A stretch of 51,500 nucleotides of DNA. Origin: an uncultured Clostridia bacterium (GTDB lineage: Bacteria; Bacillota; Clostridia; Oscillospirales; Oscillospiraceae). The stretch lies in assembly GCA_947168005.1 (NCBI GenBank), contig CAMVKI010000002.1, positions 1 to 51,500 on the forward strand. The letters run 5' to 3'. The notes beneath the pieces were generated by a model. The model was not told the DNA's origin. It made no database searches and saw only the letters and a list, made by a program, of their open reading frames with translations. Below are positions 47,493-51,500 of this stretch, in pieces. Each line of letters starts with the position of its first letter. Within the stretch, counting starts at the first letter, position 1. A program made the position numbers and the translations under genes.

Positions 47493-50132
47493 ATGAAACG
47501 GATTCTTGCACTGCTTCTCTGCGTTCTGATGCTCACGGGCCTCTTTGCCGGCTGCGTCAAGCCGGTGGACGGGCCGGGCATGGAGAACACCAGCGCCGCG
47601 ACGGGGGAGACCCCCGTCTCCACTGCGAACCCCGCAGCCCCCGCCACCGAGGAATATACCCTGGAGCGCGAGCCCGGCACCAACCAGATCAGCTTCTACT
47701 GGAAGGCTGACGGCGTGGACTATTCCAAGTGCGACATGTGGATCTGGTATCCCAATGCCGACGGCCGGGGCTATCTCTTCCACCCCTGCGAGTATGGCGG
47801 CAAGGTGGTTCTGAACGTCCCCGAGGAGATCACCGAGGTGGGCTTCATCGTCCGCCGGAACTGCTCCGACCCCGGCGGCACCAGCTGGGGCGACGCCGTC
47901 AAGGACTTTGAGGACGACCGCTTTGCCGTTATCACCGGCGAGACCACCGAGGTCTATCTGGTCTCGGGCGACGGCGCCCAGTACATCAGCACGGACGGAG
48001 GGAAGACCTTGAGCCAGAGCAGCAAATTCGAGCTGGCGGAGATCGTGGACCTGAACCAGATCCGCTACCATATCACCCCGGCGACCCGCTTCACGTCCCT
48101 GGACCAGTTCAAGGTTCTGGACGGCGACCGGGAGATCCCCATCGAGAGCGTATCCAGCCTCAACAACGAGGTCATCCTCGGCGTCATCACCCTGGCCGAG
48201 GAGCTGGACTTCTCCAAGACCTACAGCGTGCAACTGGAGGGCTTCGAGGCCCAGACTGCCGTTCCCACCAAGGTCTTCGACTCCGAGGCCTTTGTGGAGC
48301 GCTACGCCTACGACGGCGACGACCTGGGCGCCGTCATCGAGGGCGAGGTCACGAGCTTCAAGCTCTGGGCCCCCACTGCCGGCGAGGTAATCCTGAACCT
48401 CTTCGAGAAGGGCGACGGCGGCGAGGCCTACGAGCGGATTCCCATGACCAGAGGCGAGAAGGGCGTCTGGTCCGCCGCCTCCACCTGCGGCCACGGGACC
48501 TATTACACCTACACCGTCACCACCGCCGCGGGCACCCAGGAGGCCGTGGACCCCTACGCCAAGGCGGTCGGCGTCAACGGCGACCGGGGCATGGTCATCG
48601 ACCTGGCCTCCACCGACCCCGCGGACTTCGGGAAGGATGCGTATTACCAGAACCTGAACGCCTACAACGAGGCGGTGATCTGGGAGGTCCATGTCCGGGA
48701 CTTCTCCAACCGCATCGAGGGCAGCCAGTACCCCGGCAAGTATCTGGCCTTCACCGAGACCGGCCTGAAAAACGCCTCCGGCGAGGCCGTGGGCATGGAC
48801 TATCTGAAGGACCTGGGCGTGACCCACATCCACTTCCAGCCCATCTATGACTACGCCACCGTGGACGAGTCCAGCGACGAGGCCCAGTTCAACTGGGGCT
48901 ACGATCCCAAGAACTACAACGCCCCCGAGGGCTCCTACTCCACCGATCCCTTCCACGGGGAGGTCCGGGTCAACGAGCTGAAGCAGATGGTCCAGGCTAT
49001 CCACCGGAACGGCATGGCTGTGGTCATGGACGTGGTGTACAACCACACCTATGACATCAACTCCTGCCTGAACAAGGTGGTGCCCAACTACTACTACCGC
49101 TACAACGCCTCCGGCGCCCCCTCCAACGGCTCCGGCTGCGGCAACGAGACCGCCTCGGACCGGGTCATGTTCCGCAAGTACATGGTGGACTCCGTGTCCT
49201 ACTGGGCCAAGGAGTACCACATCGACGGCTTCCGCTTCGACCTCATGGCCCTCCACGATGTGGAGACCATGCAGGCCATCGAGGAGGCGGTCCACGCCAT
49301 CAACCCCAAGGCCATTCTCTACGGCGAGGGCTGGACCGGCGGCGCTACCCCCCTGAACGCCAATCTCCAGGCCACCCAGGCCAATATCTCCAAGATCCAG
49401 CCCAGCGGTGAGGGCATCGGCGCCGTGGCCGTCTTCAACGACGCCATCCGCGATGGCCTGAAGGGCAGCGTCTTTGACGCCAAGGACCAGGGCTACGCCA
49501 ACGGCAAGGCCAACGCCGGCACCGCCGCGGCGGTGATCTTCGGCATCGAGGGCGGCCGGAAGGGGACCGGCGCGAGCTGGTCCGTGGAGAACGACATGGT
49601 CATCAACTATGTGGCCTGCCACGACAACAACACCATCTGGGACAAGCTGCTCGAGTCCAACCCCGAGGCCTCCGACGAGGAGCGCTTTGCCATGAACCGG
49701 CTCTGCGAGGAGATCATCTTCCTGGGCAGGGGCACGCCCTTCATGCTGGCCGGCGAGGAGCTGCTGCGCACCAAGCAGGGCGATCACAACTCCTACAAGT
49801 CCTCCGACGAGATCAACAACCTCGACTGGGATTCCCTGACCCAGGGCAGCCTGCCCATGCGGATGCGGGACCTGATGCGGGAGCTCATCGCCCTGCGCCG
49901 GGATAATCTCTTCCTCACCAAGGCCGAGCCCGCCTGCGAGGTCCTGGAAAACAACGCCATCCGGGTCATCTGGACCATGGACGGCAAGACCGTGGCCGCG
50001 GCCCTCATCAACCCCAACGACGAGCCCATCTCCGCCGAGTTCCCCGAGGGCGCCTGGACCGTCCTCTTCGCCGGTGAGAGCTCCGACGAAGCCACCGTCG
50101 GCGCGAAGGACGTGCTGGTCGTCGCCCCGTAA
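47493..50132 (+). CDS. pulA: Type I pullulanase lipoprotein
   Basis: An 879-residue secreted enzyme cutting alpha-1,6 links in pullulan and branched starch. The lipoprotein signal ends in LFAGC (Cys21). Then come a CBM41-like domain (about 55-165, ISFYWKADG...WIWYP), a middle domain, a CBM48-like domain (about 280-375) and the GH13 catalytic domain. FNWGYDP marks type I pullulanase. The four GH13 regions are DVVYNHTYD, GFRFDLMAL with nucleophile D583, YGEGW with acid/base E612, and VACHDN with H710-D711. It should act on the cell surface on dietary alpha-glucan. AAGGAGATGG precedes the ATG. Confidence 0.93.
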   Translation: MKRILALLLCVLMLTGLFAGCVKPVDGPGMENTSAATGETPVSTANPAAPATEEYTLEREPGTNQISFYWKADGVDYSKCDMWIWYPNADGRGYLFHPCEYGGKVVLNVPEEITEVGFIVRRNCSDPGGTSWGDAVKDFEDDRFAVITGETTEVYLVSGDGAQYISTDGGKTLSQSSKFELAEIVDLNQIRYHITPATRFTSLDQFKVLDGDREIPIESVSSLNNEVILGVITLAEELDFSKTYSVQLEGFEAQTAVPTKVFDSEAFVERYAYDGDDLGAVIEGEVTSFKLWAPTAGEVILNLFEKGDGGEAYERIPMTRGEKGVWSAASTCGHGTYYTYTVTTAAGTQEAVDPYAKAVGVNGDRGMVIDLASTDPADFGKDAYYQNLNAYNEAVIWEVHVRDFSNRIEGSQYPGKYLAFTETGLKNASGEAVGMDYLKDLGVTHIHFQPIYDYATVDESSDEAQFNWGYDPKNYNAPEGSYSTDPFHGEVRVNELKQMVQAIHRNGMAVVMDVVYNHTYDINSCLNKVVPNYYYRYNASGAPSNGSGCGNETASDRVMFRKYMVDSVSYWAKEYHIDGFRFDLMALHDVETMQAIEEAVHAINPKAILYGEGWTGGATPLNANLQATQANISKIQPSGEGIGAVAVFNDAIRDGLKGSVFDAKDQGYANGKANAGTAAAVIFGIEGGRKGTGASWSVENDMVINYVACHDNNTIWDKLLESNPEASDEERFAMNRLCEEIIFLGRGTPFMLAGEELLRTKQGDHNSYKSSDEINNLDWDSLTQGSLPMRMRDLMRELIALRRDNLFLTKAEPACEVLENNAIRVIWTMDGKTVAAALINPNDEPISAEFPEGAWTVLFAGESSDEATVGAKDVLVVAP

Positions 50133-50146
50133 CGCCGCAACGAAAT

Positions 50147-50169
50147 GTAGTGCCGGCAATCTGCCGGCA
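50147..50169. repeat. Palindromic intergenic repeat
   Basis: GTAG followed by TGCCGGCA (50151-50158), ATC and TGCCGGCA (50162-50169): a perfect 8-bp stem. Apart from one base it repeats 33-54 of the window. It lies 15 bp after the pullulanase stop and overlaps the start region of the next leader, so it might weaken read-through between the two genes. Confidence 0.65.
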
Positions 50170-50181
50170 AAAGGAGAAGCA

Positions 50182-51500
50182 ATGAGCATTGTAAAAGACA
50201 TGTCCCTGGCCGAATACGGCCGGATGAAAATTGCCTGGGTGCGGGACTTCATGCCCGCCCTGGGGGCCATCCGGGAGCGGATGGAACGCGAGAAGCCCTT
50301 TGCCGGGCTGAAGATCACCCTCTCCATCCATATGGAGGCCAAGACCGCCTACCTCGCCACCTGCCTCCAGGCGGCGGGGGCGGAGGTCCACGCCACGGGC
50401 TGCAACCCCCTGTCCACCCAGGATGACGTGGCCGCGGGCCTGGCCTCCCTGGGGGTGGAGACCTACGCCGTCCACGGCGTCAGCGCCCCGGAGTACAAGA
50501 AGCTCCTGGAGGCGGCCCTGGCCTGCCATCCCGATCTGATCATCGACGACGGCGGCGATCTGGTGGAGCTGCTGACCGGGGAGCGGGCCGACCTGGCCGA
50601 CCGCCTCATCGGCGGCGGCGAGGAGACCACCACGGGCATCCACCGGCTCAAGGCCCGGGCCAGGGCCGGGAAGCTGCCCTTCCCCATGATGAACGTCAAC
50701 GACGCCAAGTGCAAGCACTACTACGACAACCGCTACGGCACTGGACAGTCCGTCTGGGACGCCATTATGCACACCACCAACCTGCTCGTCGCGGGCAAGA
50801 CCGTGGTCGTGGCGGGCTACGGCTGGTGCGGCCGGGGCGTCGCCATGCGGGCCAAGGGCATGGGCGCCAACGTCATCGTCACCGAGATCGACCCCATCAA
50901 GGCCCTGGAGGCCTCCATGGAGGGCATGCGGGTCATGCCCATGGACCAGGCCGCCCCCCTGGGCGATCTCTTCATCACCACCACCGGCTGCCGGGACGTC
51001 ATCGTGGGCCGTCACTTCGCCGTCATGAAGGACAACGCCTTCCTTGCCAACGCGGGCCACTTCAACGTGGAGGTCAACGGCGAGGAGCTGGAGCGCATGG
51101 CGGTCCGGGTCTTCCCCCGCCGCCAGGAGATCGTGGGCTACGAGATGCCCGACGGAAGGACCCTGAACCTCCTGGCCGAGGGCCGGCTGGTGAACCTGGC
51201 CTCCGGCAACGGCCACCCGGCGGAGATCATGGATATGAGCTTCTCCATCCAGGCCCTGGCCCTGGAGTACATGAAGGACCATGGCCGCGCCCTGCCCCCG
51301 GACGTCTATGAGATCCCCCAGTCCATTGACGATGCCGTCTCCGCCCTGAAGCTCCGGGGCGTCGGCATGGAGATCGACAAGCTGACCCCCGAGCAGGAGG
51401 CCTACCTGGCGGGCTGGGAAGCCTCACCCCTTCCGCCCCCCCCCCCGGCTGAGCCCACCCCTGCCCCCCCAACCCCCCCTCCCCCACGCCCCGCGCTTCC
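50182..51500 (+). CDS. ahcY: S-adenosylhomocysteinase (partial or with corrupted 3' end)
   Basis: About 415 residues are clearly SahH: HMEAKTAYLATCLQAAGAEV, DDGGDLVELL, ETTTGIHRL, NVNDAKCKHYYDNRYGTGQS, the NAD-binding GYGWCGRGVAMRAKGMGA, GHFNVEVNGEEL and EQEAYLAGWE at the end of the conserved part. It splits S-adenosylhomocysteine into adenosine and homocysteine. After GWEA the frame runs into a Pro-only low-complexity tail in a poly-C stretch up to the window edge and has no stop. The enzyme normally ends near GW, so the tail is probably sequence error. AAAGGAGAAGCA precedes the ATG. Confidence 0.9.
   Translation, partial: MSIVKDMSLAEYGRMKIAWVRDFMPALGAIRERMEREKPFAGLKITLSIHMEAKTAYLATCLQAAGAEVHATGCNPLSTQDDVAAGLASLGVETYAVHGVSAPEYKKLLEAALACHPDLIIDDGGDLVELLTGERADLADRLIGGGEETTTGIHRLKARARAGKLPFPMMNVNDAKCKHYYDNRYGTGQSVWDAIMHTTNLLVAGKTVVVAGYGWCGRGVAMRAKGMGANVIVTEIDPIKALEASMEGMRVMPMDQAAPLGDLFITTTGCRDVIVGRHFAVMKDNAFLANAGHFNVEVNGEELERMAVRVFPRRQEIVGYEMPDGRTLNLLAEGRLVNLASGNGHPAEIMDMSFSIQALALEYMKDHGRALPPDVYEIPQSIDDAVSALKLRGVGMEIDKLTPEQEAYLAGWEASPLPPPPPAEPTPAPPTPPPPRPAL

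Noticed and set aside
47202-50342. A minus-strand open frame of over 1000 codons opposite the pullulanase gene
   Set aside because: It is the antisense shadow of a GC-rich gene: Val/Gly/His/Asp-rich without domains, while the plus strand has all pullulanase motifs and a lipoprotein signal.

Overview
The window looks like an ori-proximal stretch of the chromosome of a high-GC Gram-positive gut-type Clostridia, most like an uncultured Oscillospiraceae (inference). The basis is: GC-rich coding, consensus TTGACA/TATAAT promoters, AGGAGG-type ribosome sites, a decayed S-layer-homology (SLH) domain, teichoic-acid-type genes (TagD, LicD, LTA synthase, TagG/TagH-like ABC exporter), an exact Firmicutes parS site at 45866-45881, and many dispersed GTAGGG-plus-palindrome intergenic repeats.

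Layout. 1-1107 is non-coding: tandem and palindromic repeats, a terminator hairpin and the 3' remnant of an SLH protein gene. 1108-2316 encodes a membrane M28 peptidase whose surroundings carry a diverged inverted repeat. 2317-2961 holds stacked hairpins, fragments of a tRNA-Arg 3' end, and an intact minus-strand tRNA-Arg(ACG) with its own promoter and terminator. 2962-5155 is a minus-strand two-gene operon (ROK-like kinase, then SDR oxidoreductase). 5156-5599 is a divergent promoter region: two near-perfect sigma-A promoters face away from each other around four back-to-back hairpins. 5600-7108 is an isolated mini-operon of short phage-tail-like genes with a 12-residue leader peptide, closed by a strong terminator.

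7313-44805 is one dense plus-strand surface-glycan locus of about 33 genes. It has many family 2 and family 4 glycosyltransferases, GT8-, GT32- and Stealth-type transferases, two LicD proteins, a TagD-like cytidylyltransferase overlapping an asparagine-synthase-like ATPase, a second asparagine-synthase-like protein, two DUF1919 proteins, a polysaccharide deacetylase, a pyruvyl transferase, three acyl/acetyltransferases, an EpsG/Wzy-like polymerase, an LTA-synthase-like phosphotransferase, one ABC-2 permease with two ATPases, and CapG/CapF for UDP-N-acetyl-L-fucosamine. The product is probably a heavily phosphorylated, acylated and pyruvylated wall polymer. No initiating phosphoglycosyltransferase, Wzx flippase, LCP ligase or CapE dehydratase was seen, so those steps must be encoded elsewhere.

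The most striking point is the exporter. The two Wzt-like ATPases share 198 identical N-terminal residues (three synonymous base differences in about 594) but have unrelated-looking C-terminal domains. The first is preceded by an in-frame 75-bp scar of a deleted permease copy. This indicates a wzm-wzt tandem duplication, loss of one permease, and divergence or exchange of the substrate-recognition domain, giving two ATPases that could share one permease.

44836-51500 holds an MFS-like protein, the parS site, two small secreted/anchored proteins with near-duplicate signal peptides, a small membrane protein, a nucleotidyltransferase, a lipoprotein type I pullulanase, and S-adenosylhomocysteinase running into a poly-C-rich window edge that looks like low-quality sequence.
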